Part shown: piece after piece, positions 45,501 to 59,900 of the stretch
Layout: each line of letters opens with the position of its first letter
Numbering within the stretch: position 1 is the first letter of the stretch
Origin: Lymantria dispar
Lineage: Eukaryota; Arthropoda; Insecta; Lepidoptera; Erebidae
NCBI GenBank assembly: GCA_032191425.1
Contig: CM063454.1
Coordinates: 11,627,001-11,691,000, forward strand
Reading direction: 5' to 3'
DNA: 64,000 nucleotides
Translations under genes and position numbers: made by a program
The notes under the pieces: generated by a model
What the model was told of the DNA's origin: nothing
What the model saw: the letters and a program-made list of their open reading frames with translations, nothing else
Database searches by the model: none

Positions 45501-48500
45501 CGGTTAGGTATAGGGTATATCGGTTTATTTATATGTAGAGTGCGTACAGAGGGCGCTCCGCCCCTCCCCGAGGCAGAACGGGCTCGCGAGGGAGCCACAC
45601 GGAGGGTGTTGCCCACCCTCTCCCTCTAATCAGCTCTAATCACCATATCAAACGACGCACGCTTTCATTCCCGTTGACAACACACAGATTAGGGGCTTGT
45701 GTATTTTGTTCATTGTTTTGTCATTATATATTATATAACAAGGGATCTAAATTAAACCCATGATTTAGTTATTTAGGACTAAACAGTTATTATATAAAAG
45801 GTAAACTAGTAAAAAACTCCAATAATATCTTAATTATATTCTACAAATATAATTATTCACTTATTTCATTGCTTGCGTCTATATTTTAATTGCCGATATT
45901 TAAGGACATTAGTATCAACGAAATCTTAGCCTCTACTCCTTCAGTAGACCCATCTTCGTGTACAGAGAAATATTTCATGTCTATATCTGAGCGGTTTGTG
46001 GAGACACTTCTTTATGTTTTTTTTTTTATATCTAGAAATATTTTCTAATTGTTATCTTATTGCGTATGGCACCACTGTGAATAATAAGAAACTCGATTGA
46101 TTAAATCTTTACTAATATTATAAATGCGAAAGTAAGTTTATTTGTTATGCTTTCACGCTTAAACCACCGAACCGATTTCAAAAATACTTTCACCATTGGA
46201 AAGCTATAATATCAGTGAGTAACATAAGCTATATTTTATCCCGGTATTCCCGGGAGCGAACGGGAACTACGCGGGAAACGAAGCGAGGATGGATTGCTAG
46301 TAAATAATAATAAAATTAGAAAAAGGTATACTCATAAAGAAAATACATAAGTACTTATTTTACTTATCTCTGTATTTGACAATCACCATATCAGCTCATA
46401 GAAGTCTCACTTATGGGCTTGAGCATCTTCCATTATGGGAATGAAATGAATCTACTATACCACGCTGGTCAAACGTGTTGGCATAGGATTTTATTCCAAT
46501 TTTGCCTTCTCTTGCATAGATGTTATATGCATATTACATCCCCTAGCCGTCTTTTGCAATACCCACGTGGCGAATAGTATTCTTACTCCGTCAACACATG
46601 GAATCCTGCTAAGTCGAATTATATTCTTATTACGTCACTACATAAGGAGGCCTTTTCTAAACTGATACCTAGTTATTATTGTATCAATTTGGTTCAACAA
46701 TCAATATCAATTCTAGTACCTAATTATTCAAAGCCTCTATAATATATCGAATATAAATTCAAATTAATGTTATAATTGCGGCAGTGAGTTTATTTATCAT
46801 TCTTTCACTGATAAAGATGTACTCGTAAGTGATTTCTTCACTATTTTGATAACTATCAATATGATCATCATGAAATTTTGCATACACTAGTGTTACAAAA
46901 TGTGACATAATACTTCACGCAATATTCCGCGAACGCGAACATCGAAAAAGATTCTAATGAATTAAAAACGTCTTCCCTTTTGGAATCGGTTAAAAAATGC
47001 CAGTAGGCCAAGAAAGTGGTCTGCCAGTTTTGAAAAATTCTCCCTAGGAACCATTAAAGTAAACGTATTGCCACTATATAGACCGTCTATGCTCCTCATT
47101 AGATTGACTATACTGAATTATGCTTGCCGAAAGCAAATGTTTAAAATCTATAAAAATGTATATCTATAAAAATAAATCGCTTCAGATGAATATAAAAATT
47201 GAAGAATACACAGGCATTTGCCAGGATCACCCTATCAAACAAAATAATATTTTTCGAATCGGTCCAGGTGTCTTAATGAAAAATTATCCAAATTTTATCG
47301 AATTATAATAATCTTTTCTTGTTAGGTCTGGTTTCAAAATCGTCGCGCCAAGTATCGTAAACAGGAGAAGCAGTTGCAGAAAGCATTGGCATTGTAGATA
47401 TTTTTTTAGATTTTTGTTCATTTTTCAAAAATCGCTTGTCGAATTTCGATAAAATTTTCATGGGACCATTTAGGAAGTATACCCTTACCAACAAAAAAAA
47501 CATCAAAATCGGTTCATAAACGACGAAGTTATCTGCGAACAAACATAAAAAAAGCATATGTACGGTCGAATTGAGAAACCTCCTCCTTTTTTGAAGTCGA
47601 TTAAAAATACACCTCGCCGCGAAATGTTTCAGAGAGGTTTACCGTTGGATATATAAGGTAAGAGCAGCAGTAGTTGACCATTAACGCACATAAATCGGTA
47701 AAATAAGAATTTACGGCGTGTTTTTATACTAATTTCATATTAAATAGTCGATGCTGTTATCTACTCATCAAATCATTCAAACTATGCATCCTCTAATTTT
47801 TTAATATTCCAAATGCACTCCAATTGTTTTTCAAAGACGCACTCTAAACATATAGATTGCTTTTTCTTAACATTTTTAAAGGATTGTAAAATTTTAAAGT
47901 GAAAGATTAACAATTTAGTAAGTTTGAAATCATTTACTATTAGTATTTTTCCTTTACGTTGAATGTGAAAAATGAAAAAATATATTTACAAAGTCAATAT
48001 GTGGGGTGGTCAACTACTGATGCCCAAGATATGGGTTTTATTTTTTTTTTATTTTATTCCGTTATTGTACGAGCAAAACCACTAGTTTAATGTCGTTGAA
48101 GAACTCAATATTTTTCAAATCGGTCCAGGTGTCTTAAAGAAAAATTATCCAAATTTTATCGAATTATAATAATCTTTTCTTGTTAGGTCTGGTTTCAAAA
48201 TCGTCGCGCCAAGTATCGTAAACAGGAGAAGCAGTTGCAGAAAGCATTGGCCCCAGCAGTATTACCTGGCTGTAATGGTATGATGCGCAACATCCAAGGA
48301 TATAGAGGATATCAACCATACCCGCATCCAAATACTATCAACCGATATCCACAGGTAAAAATTATATACATTACTTCTATAAAATTAACTCACCGAACAA
48401 ATTGGCTTAGGATCTTATTTCGAGTTTTGCTTCCCTTGCAGTCATATTACCCGTTTATATCCTGCAGTGCCTTAAACCACCAAAGAAAAAGGAGAAATAG

Positions 48501-51500
48501 TGATGTTTTATTCTTAGTCTGCCACCTGTTTATCTTCTCTTTTCAGTCCATATGCATCTCTCTGCTGAGCATGTTTCTTCTCTAGATGAGGAGATTTAAC
48601 CTACTATTTGCTGGCCTACTACAAGTTGCCATAGAGTTTTCTTTGTGATCGTCCTCGCTTGCAGTGACGTTATCTTAATACTTATTCGATTTTAACAAGA
48701 CCTATGAGACAAAAGGAATGATGATGGTAACCATTATACGTACACCGTATAATCTTACTCCATCACCTTTTTTTTTTTTGGGTTGGGTTGCGGGCTGCGC
48801 ACTCTTCGCACCACTCCGTCCGGGGCGACACAGGGGCGTAAGCACGCACACCCGCAACCCATCTGAACACCACGTCGCCTTCGTCGTTGCTCCTCCAGCC
48901 GGACTGCCCGTTGGGCCGTCCGCCCTCGATACGGTTACATATAACGCAGCACGCACATGAGCATTTATAACTGATATCTGCTCTAATCCTAGAATGTCGT
49001 AACCCATTGAATTACGGAGATTTAGTTGAATCTGATTCTGCCATTAAGCCGTCTTAGGTATAAAGTTGGGAATGATAAAGTCTAGGATAATGATTAATAT
49101 TTTATACTGTAAACCTTAACAGATGTAGAGCAAACCTGCAATTTTTATTTGCCCTTATTACTAAGAGTTATATTTGTAAACCCACAATAAATAAAGCTTT
49201 ATAATTGTAAGATAACTGCAGTATGCCTGCAAAAAAAACACTTGTTACCCATATTTATTTATGTAGACAATACGATTTCCACAATTCGTATTCCTCGGGA
49301 GCCTCGGCCCGCATCCACCACGGAAGAGAAATTGATCTAAGACTTCATGTCAGTTGAGTCCCTTAGTCGAACTTTCACCATAGCCAAGAGAAAAGAAAAA
49401 GTGATGAATTGTATTGTTATTTCGTTACTTTCTGTGTGGTAACGGAGTTTCCGTATGGTGACGGAGTAAGAATACAAATCAGCACTCCCTATCTTGTATG
49501 TATCATGTGGATGTCGTAAAAGACGATTAAGGAATATCTTACGCATATAACAACTATGCAAGAGAAGGAAAACTCGAAATAAAACCCTATACCAACCAAT
49601 CTGACCACCATATAGTAAGGTCAATTTCCCTCCTAATGTGGAAGAGGCTCAAGCCCAACAGGGAAACGCATATGAGCTGAAATTATGATGATAATGATTC
49701 CGTTACTGCACCAAAAATTGTACCTACTATTGGAATAACAAAAGCTCTCAACATTTTCGCTACAATTTGTCCATTCATTACCATACGCGCTAATCAGTTG
49801 CTGTGATTACGGCTTAATGAGATTGTAACACTGAAACGAACAGCCTGAATACAATACAAATCCCGGTGGCATCATACAATGATTGAGAAACACATAGGCG
49901 AAAATGTTTCACGATTCCGTATGATAAGGTATTTGTGACTGTATGTAGAGGATAGATCAATATCTCTATCTATACATCAGCTTATATACACCACTTGGAT
50001 ATAGACCTATAATCATCATCTCGATTTATGTCGGGCCTACTGCTGGACTAAAGTCTCCTCTAGAATAGAAGGTAAATTGACCTACTACCGGTTAAATAGG
50101 TTAGTATAGGATTGTATTTCGAATGTTCCTTCTCTTTGAATAAATGTTGTCTGCTTATTCTGATCCCTTTATCGTCTTTAACGGCACACACGGGTAAAAG
50201 ATTGTTGAATTGTATTTTTACTCCATCACCACGCGGATTGTGAGGAAAGACTGTTCTATACAAAATTAAAAACAATAAAAATATTGTTTTAATCTATTGC
50301 AGCGCCATGTATTGCCACCAATTCTTAATCTAAACCATTCTTAAATTCCCCTGAACACAGAAAAAATCATCAAAAATGGTCCAACCGTTTACGAGTAATT
50401 CAGTACATACATAAAAATATACATAGAATAATATATTTTTTAAATAAATTGTCATTAAATAATAACTAACCATCATTTAACGCGTTCGGTGACCTAACGT
50501 AATTTCGTACCGCTATCCCATTAACGAAAGTGTTAATCGGCATAAAACATAAAGCCACGGATTCATTTACGCGATTAACATAAAACAGGGTGGGAAAAAT
50601 CATTATATTCGCAACCGTCGCTTGCGTATCGATAATGCGATTACGAGGTTTTGCAATCAGACGATAGTTAGTTTTTGCGATGAGATTTACGCGATAAGTA
50701 TTCATTTTCTTATAATATCATCATCAACTCGGTTCACATACGTCCCACTGCTGGACTCGAGCCTCCTCGGTAGGAGGGAAATGGATCTACCATACCACGC
50801 TGGTCAAATGTGATTACAAAATACAGTATCTACTATATAGTTTAATCATTAATTAAATACATTTTCTTTTGTTTAGCACCACGGCAGCTACGAGGAACTA
50901 CAGAAGGATATATTTTCACTGTCTCAGATGGGAGGCGGTTCATACCCCATGCCTCAAAGCTTCTCAATGGGACATAGCGCTAATATGAGTGCCGTCGGCA
51001 TGAGGCAAGACACCATGGGTAAATATATTATTGTTTCTAAATACATACCTATTGTAAATAAAACTACTTTTACGGATTATATCGCGTTTGTATTTGATTT
51101 ATGATTGCCCGACGTTTCGAACACTTTGCAGCATTCATGGTCACGGGCGGACTAAGGTGTCTCACGTCCAACAAGTAATCGTTATTACAGACATTTACAA
51201 TTATCTACCCGATACAGAAAATAGTTATAAATTTATTAAATTGTTACCCACATTTTAGTACAAATTTATTGCCAGTGTAAGAAGAAAATGAATCTATATG
51301 AAAAAATTATATTGTTTATGGTTAGTAATTATTAATTATTAAATTTGAAGCAATTATTATTACAATTTGTTGATTTAAAACTAACAAAACTAATATACTA
51401 CCACCGGATCGGAACGCGGCCACACTGAGAAAGATCCGGCAAGAAAACTCAGGGGACATGATGCTAAATTAATATTGATTTTTAATTTTAGATGCGGCTT

Positions 51501-53870
51501 ACTAAAAGATTTTTGATTTATAAAATTATCTTTAACTATTATTATTGTGGGTCAAATCTATACAATAAGTGCTCACAGTATCATGCAGTCTTGTGGTGGT
51601 CTCTTTGGATTTATTTTTAATTATGTTTATAACAGGATCCCAGCTTGATGGTAATACTTATTATTATCAAAATAATTATTTTTTGCAAAAAAAGAAACCG
51701 CCTTCAATAATGTAGATATTTTTTTTTAGATTTTTGTTCATTTTTCAAAAATCTCTTGTCGAATTTCGATAAAATTTTCATGGGACCATTTGGGAAGTAT
51801 ACCCTTACCAAAAAAAAAACATCAAAATCGGTTCATAAGCGACGAAGTTGTCCGCGAACAAACATAAAAAAAGCATTTGTACGAATCGAATTGAGAAACC
51901 TCCTCCTTTTTTGAAGTCGATTAAAAATACACCTCGCCGCGAAATGTTTCAGAGAGGTTTACCGTTGGATATATAAGGTAAGAGCAGCAGTAGTTGACCA
52001 TTAACGCACATAAATCGGTAAAATAAGAATTTACGGCGTGTTTTTATACTAATTTCATATTAAATAGTCGATGCTGTTATCTACTCATCAAATCGTTCAA
52101 ACTATGCATCCTCTAATGTTTTAATATTCCAAATGCACTCCAATTGTTTTTCAAAGACGCACTCTAAATATATAGATTGCTTTTTCTTAACATTTTTAAA
52201 GGATTGTAAAATTTTAAAGTGAAATATTAACAATTTAGTAAGTTTGAAACCATTTACTATTAGTATTTTTCCCTTTTTTATTTATTTTAGATTAATTAAG
52301 GCAACGTTGAATGTGAAATATGAAAATATATATTTACAAAGTCAATATGTGTCACTTTTCACTTTTTCAAAGGCGGTTATTATCTTATTTTTTAGTTCCT
52401 CGGCACTTGTTGTCTCTGTGTTGTAAACTAGCGATTTAATTCGCCCCCACAAAAAAAAGTCGAGTGGCGTCAAATCAGCTGATCTAGGAGCCCACTGGGC
52501 AGGCCCTCCACGACCGATCCAGCGTTCTCCGTACTCGGCATGAAGATGCTGGCGAACACTCCAGGTGAAATGCGCGGGGGCACCATCGTGTTGGTAAAAT
52601 AACTCTTGTAAATTAACAAGAGGTATGTCCTCTAATAGAGAAGGTAAAGTTTCTCGCAAAAACAGTAAATATGATCCTCCTGTTAGACGTTGTAAAAATA
52701 CGGGTCCCAGTATGTGTGTACCGATCATACCCGCCCAGACATTGATTGAAAATCGATGTTGGAAGGAGTCTACTCTGCATGCGTGTGGATTTTTATGCAT
52801 CCATAAATGCGTGTTATGTTGATTATACATTCCCACACGAGTGAATGTACTTTCGTCAGTCCAAATAATGTTTCGCTGCCAATTTTGTAATAACCAGCGA
52901 CAGAACTCTAAGCGTGGTAAGTAGTCACTTGGCGTCAACTCCTGGCATCGCCTGAGGTGGAATGGATGCTCGCCATCACCACGAAGCGTGCGCCATATGT
53001 ACATATGACTACACCCAAAGCGTGGCGCTACTTCCCGGGTACTACTATGCGGATTTTTGTCGAAATAATCGAGAATTTCGTTTTGAAGACGAGTGTGTGT
53101 ACGCATATTGTCTCCCCTGTCGATAGCCGTGTTTGAACGAAAAGTTCCGTGGTCTCGAAGCCGTTGTGTTGCTGATAACATAGTCCGGCGGTCTACACTA
53201 GTACCGTATCTCGCGTTAAATGTTCTACACGCTAGTGCCACATTATCATCACACCGTGCCAAAATTCTCACCATTTCCGTGTATTGAACGTTGGTATACC
53301 GAAAAGACATAGCGAAATGCGGGATTACAATATTTTATTTGCACTTTACAATTGACCTCTTATCGATAAGGTGCACACGGCGTGACTGATGACTTGTCTC
53401 AAACATATTTTGTTGATTTCGTTGTTTAGGCTTTGCTTTAATCGGCGCCGGCGCATTCGTCTCGCTCTATTGTAAGGTAATAGCCGCCGAAAGAAAGAGA
53501 AAGTAATTATTTTTGTATTAGGTACGTGGCTTTCTTTTATGTAGGTACTGTAGTGTTGCTGTGCGCCAGCTGTCACTGTAGGTATTTATAAAAGACTATT
53601 AGCCTTGAAATAAGTATCAGATTTCTTTAATTGAATGATGAAATTTGCTTACTAATTTAATATTTCATTTTAATAAGTCTTAATACACTGATTTACGTTC
53701 CATTTTCGTTTCTATGAACTGTTTAGCTAGCTGTTTAGGATGACTATAATTTACTTAGTTCTAACTAAAATTGAGAAAAAAAATTTGCTACATAAAAAAC
53801 AATCAAAATCGATCCAGATACCGATTCTGAACAAATTACTTTCAGGGTGTGCGTTAGTTATGTTACATGT

Positions 53871-53905
<35 letters not shown>

Positions 53906-56900
53906 ATATATACAACATGTAACATAATTATATAATTAATATATAATATATATAATTATATTATAAACATATTATGAGATAATTCTCATAATATGTTTTT
54001 TTTAATTATTATATTATAGACATACCTACTCAACATAAGAACATTACTTTTAATCACGAAGAAGCTATATAAATTTGTTGATGACGATCTGATGTTGATT
54101 GTTTAATAGTGATATCTAATAAAACACTGTATCATTACGCCTTACTATCCCACAAGAGTTGTAAGACATAAATAAAAAATACAAAAAGATAATGAGACAC
54201 GTTGATTGGCCAGCATACTGAAGACGACTTTAAATACAAAGTTATAAAACTATAAAGAACAATAACAAAATATGTGAAACCAAATACCAAGCGCATATTT
54301 GTTATTAACAAATTTTTCATGTAATAAATCACATTGTGTAAGAACTAAAATGTAAGTTTGCAACGTAAAACAAAAAGCGGTAGACGGCGAAGCGCGGCAG
54401 CTTTCATCAAGTTTCTATTAGAGCCGTCAAGGCAATTATAAAGTTGGCTGGAGCGAAGATGATCGTACTGCCTTTTTATACAAATATCCCTTGTAATAAT
54501 GGGAAAACTTGCTTTCACTCAACAGCTTAAGACCGACAGATGATCTTAAAGGAAAATTCTTGATTAGAATTTATTAATATTATCGTTCCTACTCATTTTC
54601 CATTGGGTCTATAGAATAGCATTTCTAAAACCGATTAAAATATGCAATTCGAAGGAAATTAAACATTAGAGTTAAAACTTTATTGACAAAATATTTTCTT
54701 AAAGAAGAAAATATTTTAGGAGTTTTCACTACATAGTTACATTGAGAGCTTACATTTTAATTCATTGTTAGATATTTTTTATTAATTATTTTTCTGCTCT
54801 AAGAAAAAGAATCCAAATAAAAGAAGAAATAATAATAATCATCATCACAGCTCATCACTTCCCCCTGTTGGGCTTGAGCCTCCTTCACAGTAGAAGTGAA
54901 ATTGACCTATCATACCACGCTGGTCAGATGTGTATAGAGTTCTATTTCGAGTTTTTCTTTTCTTGCAATGATGGTATCTGCATATATTAATCCATTAGTC
55001 GTCTTTAACGACCCTCACGGACAAGGACCCCCCTTATGTTGAATTGTATTCTTATTCTGTCACCACACGGAAACAAGAATAATACCAAAATTCGAAGGAA
55101 TTATTATTAGATCGCACAAGGGTGATGCATAGGAAGCGAAACCAGTATACTCAATATAGAAGGTCAATATAGAACATCATTACATTCTTTGCGCAAAAAC
55201 GTGACAAATAAGTTCAAATAATGCCCAAAATAATTGCAACAATAATGGAATAAATAGCGATATTCCACAACTTATAGTCAATTATATTAGTTGACTATAT
55301 AGGCCCTAGTGTAAATAACTATTATCAACTAATCCAAGTGATGACGGAGAAGAATAAACTCACCATCTTACCCGTCTCTGTCGTAAAAATGCAAGAGACA
55401 GATTTGATTCAGTCGAAACTTGGGCGGTGTTGCAGTCCCTTCAGCGGTGCCAAATCGACCATCGCTATATCGAAGTGCTGAAGTGTTTGTATAGAAACAC
55501 CACAATGTCAGTCCGTATCCGGGATAAGTGTACGAAACCGATCCAGTTGCAGAAAGATGTGATACAGGGAGATGTCATCTCTCCGAAACTGTTCACCACT
55601 GCACTGGAAGACGTCTTCAAGCTCTTAGACTGGACTGGACTCGACATCAATATTAACGGTGAATACATCACTCACCTTCAATTTGCGGACGATATCGTCG
55701 TTATGGGAGAATCCATGGAGGACCTTGGCACAATGCTCAATGATCTCAGCAGGGTATCCCAACTAGTGGGTTTGCGAATGAATATGGACAAGGCGAAAGT
55801 CATATCAAATACCCATGTCATTCCTCTACCGGTCCTAGTTGGCAATACGATTCTCGAAGTTGTCGATCATTATGTTTACCTAGGACAAACAGTCCAGTTA
55901 GGTAGATCCAATTTCGAGAAAAAGATCAGCCGACGAATCCAACTTGGTTGGGCAACGTTCGGGAAACTTAAGAGAATCTTCTCGTCCAACATACCTCAGT
56001 GTCTGAAAACACAGGTCTACGACCAGTGTGTGTTACCAGTGATGACTTACGGCATGGAAACGTGGTCCCTAAATGTAGGCCTCATAACAAGGCTCAAAGT
56101 CGCTCAGCATGCAATGGTGCGGGCTATGCTCGGGATTTCTCTGCAAGATAGAATCCGAAATACGGCAATCTGCAGAAGAACGAGTGTAACCGACATAGCA
56201 CGAAGAATTAGCACGCTGAAGTGGCAATGGGCAGGCCACATCGCTCGACGAACCGACAACCGCTGGGGAAGAAAGATTCTCGAGTGGCGACCACGTATCG
56301 GACGACGCAGTGTAGGACGCCCCCCCAATAGGTGGACCGACGACGTAGTGAAAGTTGCTGGGCGTCGTTGGATGCAGGCGCACAGGACCGCACATTGTGG
56401 TGTAACATGAGGGAGGCCTACGTCCAGCAGTGGACGGCAATAGGCTGAAATGATGATGATGATGATGAAGAGACGGATAATTTTAAAGGCTATATCTACC
56501 CATCTGACCGTGGTAGGTCAATTTAACTTCTCTTGTGGAGAAGCTTCGAGCCCAGCAGTGGGATGTATATGAGCCGAGATGATGATTATCAACTATATTT
56601 TTATCCTATAAAAAGTCTGGAACGAAAGTTTAGTTAAATCAGCATATATATATTAAATTAGTTATAGATACCAACCATAAGTAGATACTCAAAGACCCGT
56701 AGCGCTAATTGCCTAGTTCTTGAGATACGTGGCCCGGAAATTACCTATTTCAGAACTGCAGCTTGAGACACTAATTATCATTCCATAAATTAAAGATCTT
56801 ATTAAGAACACAGTTTATACGTTACATTATTATAATGTTCGTATGGTGACGGAGTGAGAATACAATTCACCACCCCCTCTCTCGCCCATGGGTGTCCTAA

Positions 56901-59900
56901 AAAGTGACCAAGGGATATCTTGTAGATATAACAACTATGCAACAAAAGGAAGACTTTAAATAAAACCCTATACCATCTCGCCTGACTAGTGTGGTAGGTC
57001 AATTTCCCTCCCAATTTGGAGGAGACTCAAGTCCAATAATGAGACGTGTATGCGCTACAATAATGACGATTGTTGTAATTGAAGAGCTTGCCGCCTTTAT
57101 TAAATAATCATCATCATCGCAGCCCACATACGTCCCACTGTTGGGCTCGGGCCTCCTCCACAATGGGAGGGAATTTGACCTACTATACTATGCTGGTCAA
57201 ACATGTTGGTATAAGGTTTTATTTCGAGTTTCCTTCTCTTGCACAGATGTTATGTGCTTATTATATCCCTTAGTCGTCTTTTACGATATCCACGGGCAAG
57301 ATAGGGAGTGGTGAATTGAATTCTTACTTCGTCACCATTCATCATCATCTTGCTCTTATCCCAATTACTTGGGGTCGACGCAATATGTCATCTGTTTTGA
57401 CATATTGCAAAAAGTTTTGGCAATGAATTTTATGACCGGCCGCCTGCCTGACGTCAACCCTCCTTGGGAATGTAATCGTTGACCCAAATGGTACCAGATG
57501 GAGTTGGTCCGGGTCAATCTAGGGCTCTTAGTCGTCTTTTACGACACCCACGAGCAAAGCAAGGGTTGGTAGTATTCGAAGCCGCTACCACACAGCACCA
57601 TTAAATAATGAAAATAGTTTATTACAAACTTATACCTCAATACATTTCTGATAATAAAATTAGACATATTGGATATTATATGACTGCCTTTCATCATTAT
57701 CATCACCACTCATATACTTCTTATTATTGGGCGCGAGTCTCCTTTTTGCTGATGACAGCTAACGATGTCGATTCCAACAATAACTTTACCCCATCATAAT
57801 CATTTAATATAGGTACTCTATTTTACAATATATATACGAGTATGTGGGGGCCGCGACGCGATAAACCATGAAATAAGAACCGGCCGCGGGCGCAAAGATT
57901 CCTGCGTAAGAAAAAAACGAGCAAGTAATGGAAGCGAGGCATCGTACCGTAGATATTCTAATAAGAAAATTTCCACTACATTTACTTTGGCGGGCATCCT
58001 CGCGGCGTCTTGGCAAATATCTTATTTCCTGCGGCGAGATTGCATCTTGAGAAAACGCGAGGGTCGATTCAGTACCTTACTATTCGCTTCCCTACTCTCA
58101 TATATCCAATATGTATAGCTACGAAGATGCTACAGATCGTCGCAACGACACGAGAGCTACGAACTTTCGTAGATTGTTAATACGAATATATAGCATTCGA
58201 ACTAACGATATGTATGGTCTTGAACAACGTTTATCGTAGTACTTATGTTTTATGAAAGATATTTAATCTTGTAAAGAAATAAATAAATACCTTTGATATA
58301 ATTTTAGAATAAGGATTATTGTATACAATAAGTTTATGTTATTCAAAAGTATTAAAAAACACATAAAAACAAGTAAAACAGGTTTTTGTAAAATTACGAT
58401 TATATTTTAGTGCGATATTCTCTCTTATATTAAACGTATTAGAAGATCCGTGCAATTTATATGTAAAAGTTAAATTTTTTTCATAATTGATGTATCATGA
58501 AAGATATTTAATGTCGTCATGAAGAATCATCTTTTTCTTAAATCTATTCACGTCCTACTATTAGCCACGGACTTCCTTAAAAAAGAAGGCAAAGACTAAT
58601 TTACTGAAATACTGGTGAAAGCGTGGTCCCTTACAATGTTCTGCTTGCATCCTTTAGTCGCTTTTTATGACACTTATGAAGTACTACAAGACTACTTGTG
58701 AAGTACTTGAAAATTACATTTTATGCCGTCACCAAAAGAAAATGGAGATAGTTGTATACGCGTGTCTACTATCGCAGTGCGAAACAACCGATGAACTTGT
58801 AAATCAAATCCAGCACTTTATAGACAGAATAAACCTTCTGTGTATTACATATGTAAATGATTCACATCGAAAATACAAGTTTTTTTTTATTGCCAACGGT
58901 GGCAATCGAGCAAACAGTACACCTGATGGTAAGTGTTGCTGCCCCTCATGGACCCTTACAAGGCCGCTGCCCACCGCGAAGAAAGTGAAGGGAGTGTGAA
59001 TGCGTGCATCGAGGCTCGGTGACACCAAGGGCACTACCAAAACCCTCCACACGCAAACACCCTCAGAAGGTTGGGCTCCCGGCTCTCTCGCTTACCGAAC
59101 GAAGCGCAGTAACTAATTGCTACTACTCAGACGTCGATTTTCTGCGACAGTGTGGGTACTACCCCGGACGGACCGGCCCGCGGCTGTAGACAGATAACTG
59201 TCGACAGTGTGGTCCTACCACTCTTAAAGTGTGATTATCGCTATCATCTAAGCTTATATACATCACGTACTTACCTTAAGCCTCCTCCACAATGAGCGCG
59301 AAATCAACCTACTGTACTATGCTGATCAGATGCCTTATAGGATTCTATTTGGAGTTTTGCTTCTCGTGCTTAGATTTTATTTGTATATGATAACTGCTTA
59401 GTCGTTTTCTGAGTGGTGGCGAGTATTACCAACCCTAAAAGATGACTAAGAGCTTTACATCGACCTTTGCCAAATCCATTTGTTGCCATCTACGACTAAT
59501 TATATTCCCAAGGAGTGTTGAAATCAGGCAGGCAGCTGTTTATAAAACTATTGCTAAAACTTTTTAAATATATACAATGAAAAGAAAGTACATATAGCAT
59601 CGGACTCAAAGGAGATAAGAGCAGGTTGATGATTGCTCAACCTTTTTTCCAAATCATCGTCATCATCACAGCCCATCTACGTCCCACTACTGGGCTTGGG
59701 CCTCCTCCACTGTGGGAGTGATATTGAACTACTATACCACTCTGGTCAGACGGGTTAGTATAGAGTTTTATATCGAGTTTTCCTTTCATAGATATTACAT
59801 GCATATTACATCCCTTAGTCGTCTTTTACGACAACTACGATTAAAAGTATTACTATACCAAGCTGGTCAGACAACAACATCCACGGGTAAGAAACAGAGT

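Larger units (their letters stand above)
55338..56588 (+). repeat. SINE-like repeat split by an RTE-like insertion
   Basis: The 5' part ends at about 55399 and the 3' part starts at about 56468. The flanks aagagacagat and aagagacggat match at 10 of 11 bases. Confidence 0.85.

Noticed and set aside
47326..47393. Internal cassette exon using gtagat as donor
   Set aside because: The donor would be weak and would shift the frame of the next exon; a terminal-exon reading with the TAG is simpler.
55403..56410. Complete autonomous RTE element
   Set aside because: The endonuclease and RT N-terminus are missing and the copy begins within motif A.
58667..58999. 110-codon frame next to a SINE-like remnant
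   Set aside because: Its second half is translation of a known dispersed repeat, and the first half has no recognisable homology.
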